Shown here in pieces: positions 33,185 to 42,786 of a stretch of DNA of 64,000 bases. Under the pieces are notes generated by a model. The model was not told where the DNA came from and made no database searches. It saw only the letters and a program-made list of their open reading frames with translations. The stretch covers positions 124,001 to 188,000 of the forward strand of contig JAKASL010000002.1 of assembly GCA_021819035.1 (NCBI GenBank). Reading direction: 5' to 3'. This DNA comes from an archaeon (GTDB lineage Archaea; Thermoproteota; Nitrososphaeria; Nitrososphaerales; Gagatemarchaeaceae). Within the stretch, counting starts at the first letter, position 1, and the number at the start of each line of letters is the position of its first letter. Both the position numbers and the translations under genes were made by a program.

Positions 33185-35759
33185 CCTTAGGCCGGGCTCC
33201 ACCTTCCCTCTTTAGGTCTGCGGCCAGGCCCGCCCTAATCGTAGCGATTTCGTTCCCCGAGACTTCGAGTTCTATCCGCCTGCCGACAGGGCGCATCTTT
33301 CTTTCTGCGGTCTCCAAGAGGTTGGTCGTGACCGCGACCCGGGGGGCCCAGGCGAGCTCCACAGTCGCCTTGGCGGCTCTCCCCGACGTCTCATAGAGCC
33401 GGAGGACGACATCGTCAGATTCCTCCGCCTTTTTGAAGACCGTCAGAATGATGCCCTCAGGGCCGGCTGAGACGAAAGACATCTCTTTGGGCAGTCGCCC
33501 CTCGTGCCCAGACTCTAATACTGTCGCCAGCGGATAGTTGAACTCGTATGCCTTCCTGGCGGTGGCCGCCTTGTTGAAGTCCGAGGCGTGAGGGTAGAGG
33601 GCGTAGGTTGCCTCGTGCGCGCCCTGGTCTGTCAACAACCCCTTTGACCCTGCGACCGGAGGGAGGCCGAACCCCGCCCGGAGCCTGAACGGGTACTCTG
33701 CGCTCCTGAGCAGGGTCATCCGCATGACGTCGTTCGCCACGTCGAACCCATATTTGCAGTCGTTCAGGAGGCTCACTCCATACGCGCGCTCTTCCGAGGA
33801 ATGGTCTATCCACTTCTGACCGGGCACCTCGTACTTCGACCTCTCAGCGAGGGTCGCCTCGGGGGAGACCGGGTTCCTGCGCCTTATGTGCCCGTATGGG
33901 GCCTCATACGTGGTAAAATCGTCGTGGACCGCCAGCGGGAAGGCGACCTTCGCGAGCCTGTGCTCGGCGTGCCAATCAGCCAGGAGTTCGAACTCGACAA
34001 GGGGAGAGCCCGTAGACAGGACGATTTCTTGGACGAACCGCGAATCCGCCCTCCCCTTCTGGGCGTACTTGTACTGCGCCCTCACACGCGCCCTCACCGG
34101 CCCGCGCTCGACCAGTGCTACCTCCTCCGGGGAGCGTAGTTCGACAGACTTCACTCCGCCCCCCTGTTGGTAGATGAACACCTCCCAGGCGTCGAAGACC
34201 GCCGCGTCCGTCCGCGAGCTTACGCAGGACCTGCCCCTCACCGGATAATCCTCAAAGACCTGAATCACACCTCCCGGACCCTTCAGGACCTCCCTGTGCG
34301 CAGTCATGTCGTAGACGCTGTTGACCAGCCCCGTCCTCTTGTCTATCGTGACGGAGAGGAACTCGTTCTCAAGGCTGATCTCCTCCCTGCTCTCCTTAAC
34401 AGACATGGAACTCCTCCGCTGCATTCCCCGTCTCCCTGCGACCGCCCTGTACTCCTTGTATCCGACGGATGGGACGTCGTCGGCCCTGAATATGCGCTTC
34501 CCACCGGCGACCTTCTGGGAGGGGACCGCATTCCCCTTCGCATCAAGCAACCCGCGCTCGTCCCCCAGCACATCCTCCGGCACTTCCACGATGCCGCCCC
34601 TCCTCCACGACAGCGGATTGAATACGAGCAAGGACTGCCCCTCCCCTGTCGTGTCGACCATCCCTGCGATGGCAGCCAACGAACCAGAGACTGCCCGATT
34701 GGCGGCGGAGAATATCCACTCGAAATCCTTCTGGGAGTCCACGTAGACTTCCGGAAGCGAAGAACCGGAGAGGATGTCATGGAACTGGTTCAGGAGCAGC
34801 TTCTCCCAGGCCTCCCTGAGTTCGTCAGCCGGGTAGGCCAGGCCGAGCCTGTAGGCCACTGTGGCGAACTTCTCGGCGACCTCCAGCAGGCACTCCGCCT
34901 TCCTGTTGTTCCGCTTTGTCCTGGCCTGCGTGGTGTAGGTCCCGCGGTGGAACTGGAAGTAGAGCTCGTCAGCGACCTCGGGGAGCCTCTCTTCTGCAAT
35001 CTTCTTGGCTACCCTATCCAGGTAGTCTAACGAGGTCGTGATCGTCCCTTTGACGGGCCCCTCCCCATGTACGAGCCCCAGCGCCCTGTGCACCATCTCA
35101 TCGGTGACTCCGCCTCCGTGGTCCCCCTCCCCGAAGAGGACAAGGATGTCATCGACCTGATGGCGCGCCTTCAGCTGCTTCAGCTGCTCGAGCACCTTCG
35201 CTTCGTCCACCTTCTCGTCGTAGGCGCCGACCATCTCGTGGGCGAGTATCGAAGAGCCGTCTGGCGAAGTCCATCGAAAGAAATAGTGAGGGAATGCTAT
35301 TGTATCGTTCCAGTTCAGCTTTTGTGTGAGGAAGAACTTCATCCCTGACTTCCGCATTATCTGGGGGAGCGTCCAGGGGAACCCGAAGGAGTCCGGGTAC
35401 CATGCTACCTTCACATCGACTCCGAACTTCTTCGTGAAGTAGAGTTTCCCGAGTAGGTACTGCCTGACCAGGGATTCCCCGGACGGCATGTTGGTGTCTG
35501 ACTCGACCCACGCCCCCCCGACAACCTCCCAGGCCCTTTCCTCCACCTTCTTCCTCACCCTCTCGAAGGTCTCGGGGTGCTCCTCCTCCAGCCATTTGTA
35601 GTACTGCGCGCTGCTCTGACAAAATGTGAAAGGGTACTTCTCCATCAACCCGAGGACCTTCTCGCACCCCTCGCCGAGGGCCCGTCTCGTCTCGCCGAAC
35701 GACCAGAGCCAGGCTGCGTCCAGGTGGCTGTGGCCCAGGAGGTGGGCCTTCCCTTGCAC
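33123..35759 (-). CDS. GH38 alpha-mannosidase
   Basis: 878-aa glycoside hydrolase family 38 enzyme cleaving alpha-mannosides. The zinc-binding GHSHLDAAWLW opens the domain, and the nucleophile Asp is in VESDTNMPSGES; LFGEGDHGGG and FHRGTYTTQ are further family landmarks. No signal peptide, so it is likely cytosolic (glycan turnover). GTG 35759 is the first start in frame. The last ~30 residues are basic and disordered-looking. Transcribed towards the arsenic operon. Confidence 0.94.
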   Translation of the reverse strand: MQGKAHLLGHSHLDAAWLWSFGETRRALGEGCEKVLGLMEKYPFTFCQSSAQYYKWLEEEHPETFERVRKKVEERAWEVVGGAWVESDTNMPSGESLVRQYLLGKLYFTKKFGVDVKVAWYPDSFGFPWTLPQIMRKSGMKFFLTQKLNWNDTIAFPHYFFRWTSPDGSSILAHEMVGAYDEKVDEAKVLEQLKQLKARHQVDDILVLFGEGDHGGGVTDEMVHRALGLVHGEGPVKGTITTSLDYLDRVAKKIAEERLPEVADELYFQFHRGTYTTQARTKRNNRKAECLLEVAEKFATVAYRLGLAYPADELREAWEKLLLNQFHDILSGSSLPEVYVDSQKDFEWIFSAANRAVSGSLAAIAGMVDTTGEGQSLLVFNPLSWRRGGIVEVPEDVLGDERGLLDAKGNAVPSQKVAGGKRIFRADDVPSVGYKEYRAVAGRRGMQRRSSMSVKESREEISLENEFLSVTIDKRTGLVNSVYDMTAHREVLKGPGGVIQVFEDYPVRGRSCVSSRTDAAVFDAWEVFIYQQGGGVKSVELRSPEEVALVERGPVRARVRAQYKYAQKGRADSRFVQEIVLSTGSPLVEFELLADWHAEHRLAKVAFPLAVHDDFTTYEAPYGHIRRRNPVSPEATLAERSKYEVPGQKWIDHSSEERAYGVSLLNDCKYGFDVANDVMRMTLLRSAEYPFRLRAGFGLPPVAGSKGLLTDQGAHEATYALYPHASDFNKAATARKAYEFNYPLATVLESGHEGRLPKEMSFVSAGPEGIILTVFKKAEESDDVVLRLYETSGRAAKATVELAWAPRVAVTTNLLETAERKMRPVGRRIELEVSGNEIATIRAGLAADLKREGGARPKARKSPARNGRAPRPSSQSRP

Positions 35760-35932
35760 TCTCTCCCGACCCGTCTGTTCTCCTCTCCCGCGCGCCGAGG
35801 GCTGATGGAGTCAGATAAACGACCCTGCAGCCTGAGGGCCCCCGGGGGGCCTCGGCCCCTTCCGGCCTCCTGCCGGCTGCGCATTGGAGCTCGGTCGTAG
35901 GTTAATGAAGGGGTGCCCGCTCCAGGAGCCCT

Positions 35933-36070
35933 ATGTTCGTCTGCAGGGACCACCTCGAGTGTCCACAGGACAAGGGCTTCGACGAGCACTATCACTCGTT
36001 CGAGAAGTGCGGCGCCTGTGGGAGGATGACCACCTGCGCCGAATGCCTCTGCGGCCTCGGACGCTACTGA
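35933..36070 (+). CDS. Cysteine/histidine-rich mini-protein
   Basis: 45 aa with seven Cys (CRDHLEC, KCGACGRMTTC, AECLC) and three His, likely binding one or two zinc ions. A GGTTAATG element lies about 29 nt before the ATG, so a leaderless transcript is plausible. No function assignable. It sits alone between GH38 and a PH-like protein. Confidence 0.58.
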   Translation: MFVCRDHLECPQDKGFDEHYHSFEKCGACGRMTTCAECLCGLGRY

Positions 36071-36181
36071 CGTCCTAGGCGAGGCAGGAGGTCGGTCGCA
36101 CCTTCCGCCGCGGGCTCTCCCGGCGCTGACGCCCGAGACCGCAGAACCCTTATCACCAGAGGCCGTCAAGCTCGAAGTAGC

Positions 36182-36898
36182 ATGAGCAGTGCGCAGCCCG
36201 AAGTGATCCTCGCCCAGGAACAGGGGGCCGAGATGCGAGCCGGGGGAGCCTCGAAGGGGCTGGAGGCGGAGTTCGGGGCGGGCGTTAAGGAAGGGACCCT
36301 CGTCCTCACCAACAGGCGGCTGATTTTCGTCTGCACCAATGACAAGGGCGAGGAGCTCCCCGTAGGATACTTCTCAGAACACCTCCTGCTGTACTCCGAA
36401 GTGGAAGACCTCGACAACGTCCCCGACAGGGCCCCTAACGTGTTCATCCCGCTCGCCTCCGTTTCCGTGAAGGGGCACAAGGGGGAGTTCGGGAGGCCCA
36501 GCCTCCAGGCCTCGTGGAAGGACGAGGCCGGGACCCACGATCTCGTATTCATCGAGACGCTCACTGGAAGGAGGAGGCGGAACCTGAACGACTGGGCCTC
36601 GGTCATCGAGGGAGTCAGGGACGGGACCCGAAAGCTGCTGTCACTGCAGATCCCTTCCTCCAGCACCTCGCTCGAAGGCAAGGTGATGCACGTGCTGGCC
36701 GACATGCAGGAGAAGGGGGTGCTTGAGATTGAAGAATCGGTGGAGGGCGAGTACAAGGTCGACCTGGACCCGGACGAGGTCCAAGCAGCCTGTGACCGGC
36801 TCTCTTCGCAGAAGCTTCTGGTCCGCTTCCCAGACCCGAGCGGGGACATCTTCTACCGGAGGGCCTCGGCCCTGGGCGATGACGGCTTCTCTAGCTGA
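36182..36898 (+). CDS. Hypothetical protein with GRAM/PH-like and winged-helix-like parts
   Basis: 238 aa. The segment KEGTLVLTNRRLIFVC is the opening of GRAM/bacterial-PH-like domains, continuing to about residue 130. Residues ~160-220 (LEGKVMHVLADMQEKGVLEI) look like a winged helix or partner-binding helical domain. No signal or membrane helix. A CTTATC box lies about 30 nt before the ATG. Role unknown; the pairing hints at a membrane- or protein-recruited regulator. Confidence 0.75.
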   Translation: MSSAQPEVILAQEQGAEMRAGGASKGLEAEFGAGVKEGTLVLTNRRLIFVCTNDKGEELPVGYFSEHLLLYSEVEDLDNVPDRAPNVFIPLASVSVKGHKGEFGRPSLQASWKDEAGTHDLVFIETLTGRRRRNLNDWASVIEGVRDGTRKLLSLQIPSSSTSLEGKVMHVLADMQEKGVLEIEESVEGEYKVDLDPDEVQAACDRLSSQKLLVRFPDPSGDIFYRRASALGDDGFSS

Positions 36899-37072
36899 GC
36901 TGAAGACCAGTCCGGTCGGTTCTTCGGGGTGCTCGCGCGGGGTCGGCCTCCAGGTCAACGCCGACCGAGCCAATTGATTAGGGGGACTGTTTCCAATCGT
37001 CGTCCCGATCAGGCGGCGGACGCTCACATCACAAAAACAGGGGGAGAGACCCGTGGTGAGACCACAGGTCAC

Positions 37073-38410
37073 TCAGTCATCTGAGCCGCGAAGTACGCTG
37101 CAGCTTGTTGGAGAGACAGGGAGGGCGCACGCAACCTGCGCGTTGGCGCCCTGAGATGCGATGGCGTGGACGCCATAGACCTGCCCGGAGAGGGTGGACG
37201 GGATCAGGATGCCTCCTGACTGACCGACCGGGATCTCGCCGACGAATGTGAGGACCACGCACTGGCCGGCCGAAAGGACAAGGCCGTGGGCCCCGGTCTC
37301 GCCGAAGTCTCCGGAGACCAGTTGCATCTTCAGCGCGACGCATCCTGTACCGGACACCGTGGAGTTCACGGGGACGAATACCAGCTGGTCGGCGTGCTCA
37401 GCCTCGCAGCCGTCGTGCTGGTGGCTGTCGTGATTGTTGCTTCCTGGCGCGGCGTTGTCGCTTGAGTTGGAATCATTCGAGGCCGTGTTCGTCTGGGTGG
37501 TCGTCGAAGAGCCTGGGTTCCCGTCACCTTGAGGCGGTCCATCGCTGGAGTTGCCGTTGTGCGCGGGGCAGGAGAGCCCTGCCGCCGTAAAATTGCCGTG
37601 GATCCCTATGGCGTTGAGGACCACCGGGATGCTCCCGGTGTTGTTGACCTGGACTGAGATGGTGGTGGTGTTCAGGTGGACTGACAGGGCGCTGAGCTGG
37701 GCGCTCAGGTTGCCCTGGGCGTGTTGGAGCTGGCTCTGGTCCTCCGAGCTGAGGTGCTGCCTGAATCCTATCTGGTCCTCGTTGTCGTTCGCAGTCCCCG
37801 CCGTCCTGATGATGCCGACCGCCGACGGGATCATCTGGTAGCCGGTGGACGTGCTCACTATCACGGGGTTGAGCTGAAGGAGCGCGACGCTGTTCCCAGC
37901 GAGTGACGCCGGCCTTCCCAAAGTCACCGTCAGCGAGTTCCCGCCGGTAGCCAGGGTGACCGTTGACGTAGTCCCGTTGACGTCGATTTTGATGCTGGTC
38001 ACGTTGAGGGTGAAGGAGTAGATGATGGAGGCGTTGGGGAGCTTAGCCAATGCGATGGTCTGTGAGATGTTCTGAAGGCTGAGCAGGTTGAGCGTCGCGG
38101 ACCCGCCCTGAGGGATGACCGTCAGGGTCGTTATAGTCTGCTGGCCCCCCGACGCGGGTTCCCCCGCAAGCAGCCCTATTGACGAGTAAGTCAGGTTGAG
38201 AGAGGTCGTCCCCTTGGGGACGGTGGGCGGGTCGGTGAGCTGGATGGCCAGCTGGGCCGACGTGCCTCCCTGGGCCCCCGAAGCTCCGGTGGTTGTGGTT
38301 GTGCCGAAGTTTACGCCCAGATAGAGCGTGGATGAGACTATGATGATCGCAGCCACCGCTATGGCGGCCGCAGTGTACTTCAGTGCTTGTTTTCCTACGG
38401 ACATCGGCAC
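37073..38410 (-). CDS. Secreted or membrane-anchored DUF4382 protein
   Basis: 445 aa. An N-terminal helix (YTAAAIAVAAIIIVSSTLY) acts as signal/anchor, followed by a Thr/Gly linker and a DUF4382 beta-domain beginning AIQLTDPPTVP. Many N-x-S/T sites suggest surface glycosylation. Around residues 300-345 is a low-complexity Asn/Ser/Gly segment ending in a His/Asp-rich patch (NNHDSHQHDGCEAEH) that could bind metal. A final beta-domain with two Cys pairs closes the protein. Extracellular function unknown. Confidence 0.82.
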   Translation of the reverse strand: MPMSVGKQALKYTAAAIAVAAIIIVSSTLYLGVNFGTTTTTGASGAQGGTSAQLAIQLTDPPTVPKGTTSLNLTYSSIGLLAGEPASGGQQTITTLTVIPQGGSATLNLLSLQNISQTIALAKLPNASIIYSFTLNVTSIKIDVNGTTSTVTLATGGNSLTVTLGRPASLAGNSVALLQLNPVIVSTSTGYQMIPSAVGIIRTAGTANDNEDQIGFRQHLSSEDQSQLQHAQGNLSAQLSALSVHLNTTTISVQVNNTGSIPVVLNAIGIHGNFTAAGLSCPAHNGNSSDGPPQGDGNPGSSTTTQTNTASNDSNSSDNAAPGSNNHDSHQHDGCEAEHADQLVFVPVNSTVSGTGCVALKMQLVSGDFGETGAHGLVLSAGQCVVLTFVGEIPVGQSGGILIPSTLSGQVYGVHAIASQGANAQVACALPVSPTSCSVLRGSDD

Positions 38411-38516
38411 ACCTGTCTATGGGCGCCCGGATATTGCTAGGCCCTTGAACCTCCGCCCAGCGGGCCCCTGCCTGCCTTTCAAAGAGCTTGAATGCGCCGT
38501 CTCATGCCAGAGACCT

Positions 38517-38957
38517 TCATTTCCACGAAGCGAGCCGTCGCCACACCCTGGCCGTCTCGTACCACACCACCGCCACCAGGGCGAGGGAGGCCAAGATCAG
38601 CAATGGGACGTAGGACGCCGAGCTGTAAGACATCGCGGAAAAGTAGCCTACCAGCAGGGTGAACAGCACAGAGACGAAGAGGAGCTGTGGGACGACGACG
38701 GCGCCCACCTTCACATATCCCTCAAGGATCTGCCCTGCAGCGTCCTTGGACGCCAGGTACCTCCCATAGTTGTCCTGGGCGGCGTATCCGCCGTCGATAA
38801 GGCGCTTCAGATGGTAGGAGGCGAGGGAGGCGGTGGAGAACCCCAGGCCCGACTGGACGTCCTTCAGCTCGCACGGCCCATGCTGGAGCACGTAAAGATA
38901 GACCCGGAGGGTGTTCCCCCTCACCCCAGGACCCGACCCCTGGACCTGTTTGCTCAA
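38517..38957 (-). CDS. Membrane-bound winged-helix regulator
   Basis: 146 aa: N-terminal winged helix (NTLRVYLYVLQHGPCELKDVQ, STASLASYHLKRL) followed by two transmembrane helices (VPQLLFVSVLFTLLVGYF and PLLILASLALVAVVWY). One-component regulators of this layout are frequent in Nitrososphaeria. It probably senses envelope state. Encoded just upstream, on the same strand, of the DUF4382 surface protein, which may be its target. Confidence 0.82.
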   Translation of the reverse strand: MSKQVQGSGPGVRGNTLRVYLYVLQHGPCELKDVQSGLGFSTASLASYHLKRLIDGGYAAQDNYGRYLASKDAAGQILEGYVKVGAVVVPQLLFVSVLFTLLVGYFSAMSYSSASYVPLLILASLALVAVVWYETARVWRRLASWK

Positions 38958-39121
38958 GCCTAGACTGGTCCCTCTCTAGACCGCGATTTAACGATAGAGT
39001 CCTTTGGAAGGCGAACGCTGACCCTCGCCCTCGCACGGCTCGAGCTGAGGGACCGATTGGCAGAGGACCCGAGGCGCAGCTCCTCGCCGCCAGAAAACGA
39101 CTTCTGAAGGCCCTTTGTCCC

Positions 39122-40252
39122 CTATCGCCCTGGAACGCCGTCGGGCCGACGCGCAGCCAGCACGAAGGCCGTCCCGGCGATTACCGCTCCGACCGCGAAG
39201 ACCCCCTGGAGACCAGCCGTCGGTATCAGGGCTATCGCCAGGACGGGCGACAGGACCTCCGCCCCCCCAGAGGAAGCCTGGAAGGCATAGCTGGCATTGA
39301 TGACGTCCGCCGTCTCGACGGACCTGAAGGCGAGGAAGTTCGCGACGGGGAAGACCATGGCGTGCGGTATGCTGAACAGGAGCATCCCTGCCACGAACAC
39401 AGGCCAGGATGGGGCGAGGGTGACGCACATCGCAGACGCGGTGAGGAAGCCTGCCGAGACCATGAGGACCCTACCAGGGTCCCTGGTCGTACCGATGGAG
39501 GCGTAGCGTATCGCAGCAGACGCCAGGAACACCAGGGTGAAGAGGAGGAACGCCTCCCCGGACGAGAACCCGAACCTCTCTTCGGCATAGACGCCGCCGT
39601 ATGAGAGGAAGACTGGGAGGAGGAGCGAGTACAAGAGGTTCACCATGAAGGCGCGCCTGAATATCGGCCTCCGCAGGGCTCGCGCCCAGGTCGCCATAGA
39701 GGGGACAGGGGGCTTCGGGCGCCCCACAACGCCCCTTCTGCCTACCCATGCGCCGGCGACCCCCAGGGCTGAGACGAGGGCGAGGGCCTTGAAGACCCCT
39801 GAGAAGCCGTAGAGCTCGAGCACCCCGTAGGCCACCAGGGGACCAAGGACGAGCCCGATGCCCAGCGCCGTGGAATAGACCCCGAGCCCCGTGGAGGGCC
39901 GCTCCGGCGCCGAGTCCAAGTGCATGACGGCGGAGAGCAGAGGCTGAGGGAGCCCCATGCCTGCCCCGGCCACCAGGACTCCGAGCGAGAGAGGGGGGTA
40001 GGGGGCCCTCAAACCTAGGACAAGCATCGAGGCACCCAGAATAAGGAAGCCGCCCACAGAAGAGACTGACTGGTCCCTCACGACAAGGGTGGCCGCCGCA
40101 GCCCCGACCCCGTTCCCGAGCCAGAGCAGGACGACGAACACGCCCGCTTCAGAAGGAGTCGCGCCCAAGGAGATGGCGTACAGTGGGATGACTATCGCCA
40201 AGGACGACGTCAGTAGCCGCAAGGAGACGGCGATGGTGAATCCTGGACGCAT
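39122..40252 (-). CDS. MFS transporter
   Basis: About 376 aa, 12 helices. The motif after helix 2 is weak; PVANFLAFRSVETADVINA and GYGVLELYGFSG-type segments fit the MFS fold. ATG 40252 is chosen because helix 1 (FTIAVSLRLLTSSLAIVIP) follows immediately; TTG 40276 would add eight residues and sits only 12 nt after the glycosyltransferase stop. Same strand and close spacing suggest an operon with the glycosyltransferase and the sulfoquinovose synthase-like gene. Substrate unknown. Confidence 0.84.
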   Translation of the reverse strand: MRPGFTIAVSLRLLTSSLAIVIPLYAISLGATPSEAGVFVVLLWLGNGVGAAAATLVVRDQSVSSVGGFLILGASMLVLGLRAPYPPLSLGVLVAGAGMGLPQPLLSAVMHLDSAPERPSTGLGVYSTALGIGLVLGPLVAYGVLELYGFSGVFKALALVSALGVAGAWVGRRGVVGRPKPPVPSMATWARALRRPIFRRAFMVNLLYSLLLPVFLSYGGVYAEERFGFSSGEAFLLFTLVFLASAAIRYASIGTTRDPGRVLMVSAGFLTASAMCVTLAPSWPVFVAGMLLFSIPHAMVFPVANFLAFRSVETADVINASYAFQASSGGAEVLSPVLAIALIPTAGLQGVFAVGAVIAGTAFVLAARRPDGVPGR

Positions 40253-40288
40253 GTACCCACGGCCCGACGGAGTCAATTCGACTCGCGT

Positions 40289-41392
40289 TCACTCCCCGAG
40301 GCGGTACACCTCTCTGAGCGCCCTCCCGACTTTCTCAGGTGAAAACAGCGCCGCGGCCCGTCTCTTCGCGTTCCTCCCCATCTCCTCCCTCGTCGTAGGG
40401 TCGTCGACGAGCCTCTGCATACGTTCTCGCAGGCCATCTTCGTCTCCCGCCTCGCAGAGTAGCCCGGAGACACCGTCCTCGACCACCTCGGCGATGGGTG
40501 GTATCTTCGTCGCGACTACAGGGACCCCCCTCCTCATGGCGTCGACGACCGCCAGCGCGAAGGCGTCCGCCCTTGTGGGAAGAACAAAGATGTCTGTGGC
40601 CGGCCAGACATCGTCCCGAAGGGCGGCTCCGGCGAGGCTGTCTGATTGCCTGATTCGCGGGTCAGACCTGACGATGTCCCTGGCCTCCGGCGTGCCCAGG
40701 GGGCCTACGAACGTCAGACGACATCCGGCGCCCCCCCTGAGCGACCTGAAGGTCCGGAGGACGGCGTCCCCTCCCTTCCTCCTGAACTCCCTCCCGATGT
40801 ACAGTATGTTACACCCTTGGTGCTGACGCCTGAAGTCGACTGTCTCGAAGGGGGGAGGTATCACGAAGAGCTTCGAAGGGTCGACGCCGTCCTCGACGAA
40901 GCCCCTCTTCGCCCACTCGGACCAGGTGACCGCGCCGGCGCACCACTTTGAGTTCAGATAAGACGAGAACCCTTCGTTGGCTAGGCGGCGCACCCTCCCG
41001 CCGATGTTGTTGTACCCCAGCATGAACTGACCGAAGGATTGGTCGCTCTCGTGGACCCAGCGGCGGTCGTACTTCCTGACGTCCCAGAAGAATGAGTGGA
41101 TGATGGCCGCCCCCTTCGGGTCGATCGGGATGAGGTGCTCCAGAGCGAAGCGAGCCGCCCCCAGGGCGACGTTCGTAGGGTTGAACTCGTAGCTGGCCGC
41201 CCGCCTCGGATATTTCAGCCGGTCGGTCGTGAGCCTGTATCTCACCCCGGCGGGGGGGTTCAGGAGCCTTCTGAGCGCACCTGTCCTAGGCCCGCCCGTG
41301 AGAGGGTCCGTGGGGGCGACGAGGAGGCAGTTCAGGCTGCGGGGCGTCCTTGCCGTCTGCCCGCCGGCGGCCTCTTCTGGTGTGTCTTCCAA
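40289..41392 (-). CDS. Glycosyltransferase family 4 (GT-B fold)
   Basis: 367 aa. GT-B C-terminal donor-binding domain: ILYIGREFRRKGG, LTFVGPLG, then the EX7E-like region DIFVLPTRADAFALAVVDAM and GVPVVATKIPPIAEVV. The N-terminal acceptor domain is variable as expected. Four nt separate it from the upstream UDP-sulfoquinovose synthase-like gene, so it may transfer a sulfosugar or other hexose to a lipid or protein glycan (inference). Confidence 0.9.
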   Translation of the reverse strand: MEDTPEEAAGGQTARTPRSLNCLLVAPTDPLTGGPRTGALRRLLNPPAGVRYRLTTDRLKYPRRAASYEFNPTNVALGAARFALEHLIPIDPKGAAIIHSFFWDVRKYDRRWVHESDQSFGQFMLGYNNIGGRVRRLANEGFSSYLNSKWCAGAVTWSEWAKRGFVEDGVDPSKLFVIPPPFETVDFRRQHQGCNILYIGREFRRKGGDAVLRTFRSLRGGAGCRLTFVGPLGTPEARDIVRSDPRIRQSDSLAGAALRDDVWPATDIFVLPTRADAFALAVVDAMRRGVPVVATKIPPIAEVVEDGVSGLLCEAGDEDGLRERMQRLVDDPTTREEMGRNAKRRAAALFSPEKVGRALREVYRLGE

Positions 41393-41396
41393 GCGC

Positions 41397-42674
41397 CTAT
41401 GATGGGACCCTGGCCGCCTGGTCTTTAGCCAGTTCTATCAGCTCCTGCGACGCCGGCCAGCCGGTGAGGTCCCTCGGCAGCTGGAACGCGTCAGAGGCGA
41501 TCTTCTTGCGCCCGCCCCAGGTGACCGAAGGCGCCAGCAGCGCCTTCATCTTCATGGCCCTCGGCTTGTATTTCGTCACCGTCTGGAACATCTCCCTGAT
41601 GACCTCGTCGATCTGCTTCGTCCTTGAGAAGCCCAGCGAAGGTAGGATCTTGTGCTGCACTTTGTAGTAGTGCGCCTCGCTCTCGACCCGCGGGTTCCTC
41701 ACCTTCTCGAATCCCACCCTGTATCCGAACTCTCCGGCGATGACCTTCACCTTCTCAGCCAGTTGTACCGTGTCGAACGTCTCGTCTATCTGGTTGACGA
41801 CCCTGTACTCACCTTCCGTGGGAGGGTTGTCGAGGAGCAGGCTCAGGCATTTTATGCTGTCGTAGAGGGAGAGGTAACCCCTCGTCTGCCTCCCCTTGCC
41901 GTAGATGAGGAGCTTGTTGTAGACCACCGCCTGGGCCACGTACTTGTTGATAACAGTCCCCCAGATGGAGTCGAGGTCGAACCTCGTGGAGAGCGCCTCG
42001 TCGACTATCTCCCCGGTCTGGCTCCCATAGACCACCCCCTGCATCACGTCGGTCGCCCGAAGGCCGTGGACCTTGTTGGCTAGCATCACGTTGAAGGTGT
42101 CGAAAATCTTGCTCAGATGATACCAGCTCTGCGCGGCCCTGGGGAACATAGCCATGTGTCGCCGGCCGTTCCTCCGTATCTCCACCGGGCCTTCAGTGAT
42201 CTCTATGTTCGGTGTCCCGTACTCTCCCATGGTCCCCATCTTGAGGAGGTGCGCCCCAGGGACGTGCCTTGTCATAGAGAAGACTATGTTCAAGTTCGTG
42301 GCTACGTTGTTCAGCTCGGTATAGAGTGCGTGCTCCTGGTCTATCATGCTGAACGGCGCGCTCCTCTGCTGTGCGAGGTGGACGACCTTCTGAGGCTGGT
42401 ACTTCGAGATTACCCAGTCTACTTCTTTCGGGTCTCTGGCGTCTGCCCGGACGAAAGTCAGGTTGTCCTTCCCCGAAGCGCGGCGATAGGCTTGCACCCT
42501 GGACGAGGGGCTCCCGATCGGAACCAGCGAGTCGGACCCCACTGACTCGACCAAGCGCCGTGTGACAAGGTTGTCGACCACCACGACGTCGTCGTCGGTG
42601 CGCCACGCCAGGTTCAGCGCAAGCGGCCACCCTATGTAGCCGTCCCCCCCGAATATTATGACTGTGTCCCTCAT
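41397..42674 (-). CDS. agl3: UDP-sulfoquinovose synthase-like epimerase (SQD1/Agl3 family)
   Basis: 425-aa extended short-chain dehydrogenase. The NAD loop is FGGDGYIGWPLAL and the active-site pair Y-x3-K is WYHLSK. The downstream GVVYGSQTGE, GYLSLYDSIKCL and VNQIDETFDT segments match SQD1/Agl3 rather than ordinary epimerases. In Sulfolobus, Agl3 makes UDP-sulfoquinovose for the N-glycan. A TATATAGG element lies about 60 nt upstream at 42728-42735. Operon with GT4. Confidence 0.88.
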   Translation of the reverse strand: MRDTVIIFGGDGYIGWPLALNLAWRTDDDVVVVDNLVTRRLVESVGSDSLVPIGSPSSRVQAYRRASGKDNLTFVRADARDPKEVDWVISKYQPQKVVHLAQQRSAPFSMIDQEHALYTELNNVATNLNIVFSMTRHVPGAHLLKMGTMGEYGTPNIEITEGPVEIRRNGRRHMAMFPRAAQSWYHLSKIFDTFNVMLANKVHGLRATDVMQGVVYGSQTGEIVDEALSTRFDLDSIWGTVINKYVAQAVVYNKLLIYGKGRQTRGYLSLYDSIKCLSLLLDNPPTEGEYRVVNQIDETFDTVQLAEKVKVIAGEFGYRVGFEKVRNPRVESEAHYYKVQHKILPSLGFSRTKQIDEVIREMFQTVTKYKPRAMKMKALLAPSVTWGGRKKIASDAFQLPRDLTGWPASQELIELAKDQAARVPS

Positions 42675-42786
42675 CGGCTCCGCCGTTTCGCCAGGACCCC
42701 CGTCAACTCGAAGAACCTCCCTAGCGGCCTATATATCCACAGAGAACGTTGCGTATGAACGCACCGTTCAGGGGCGCCTGCCGGCC

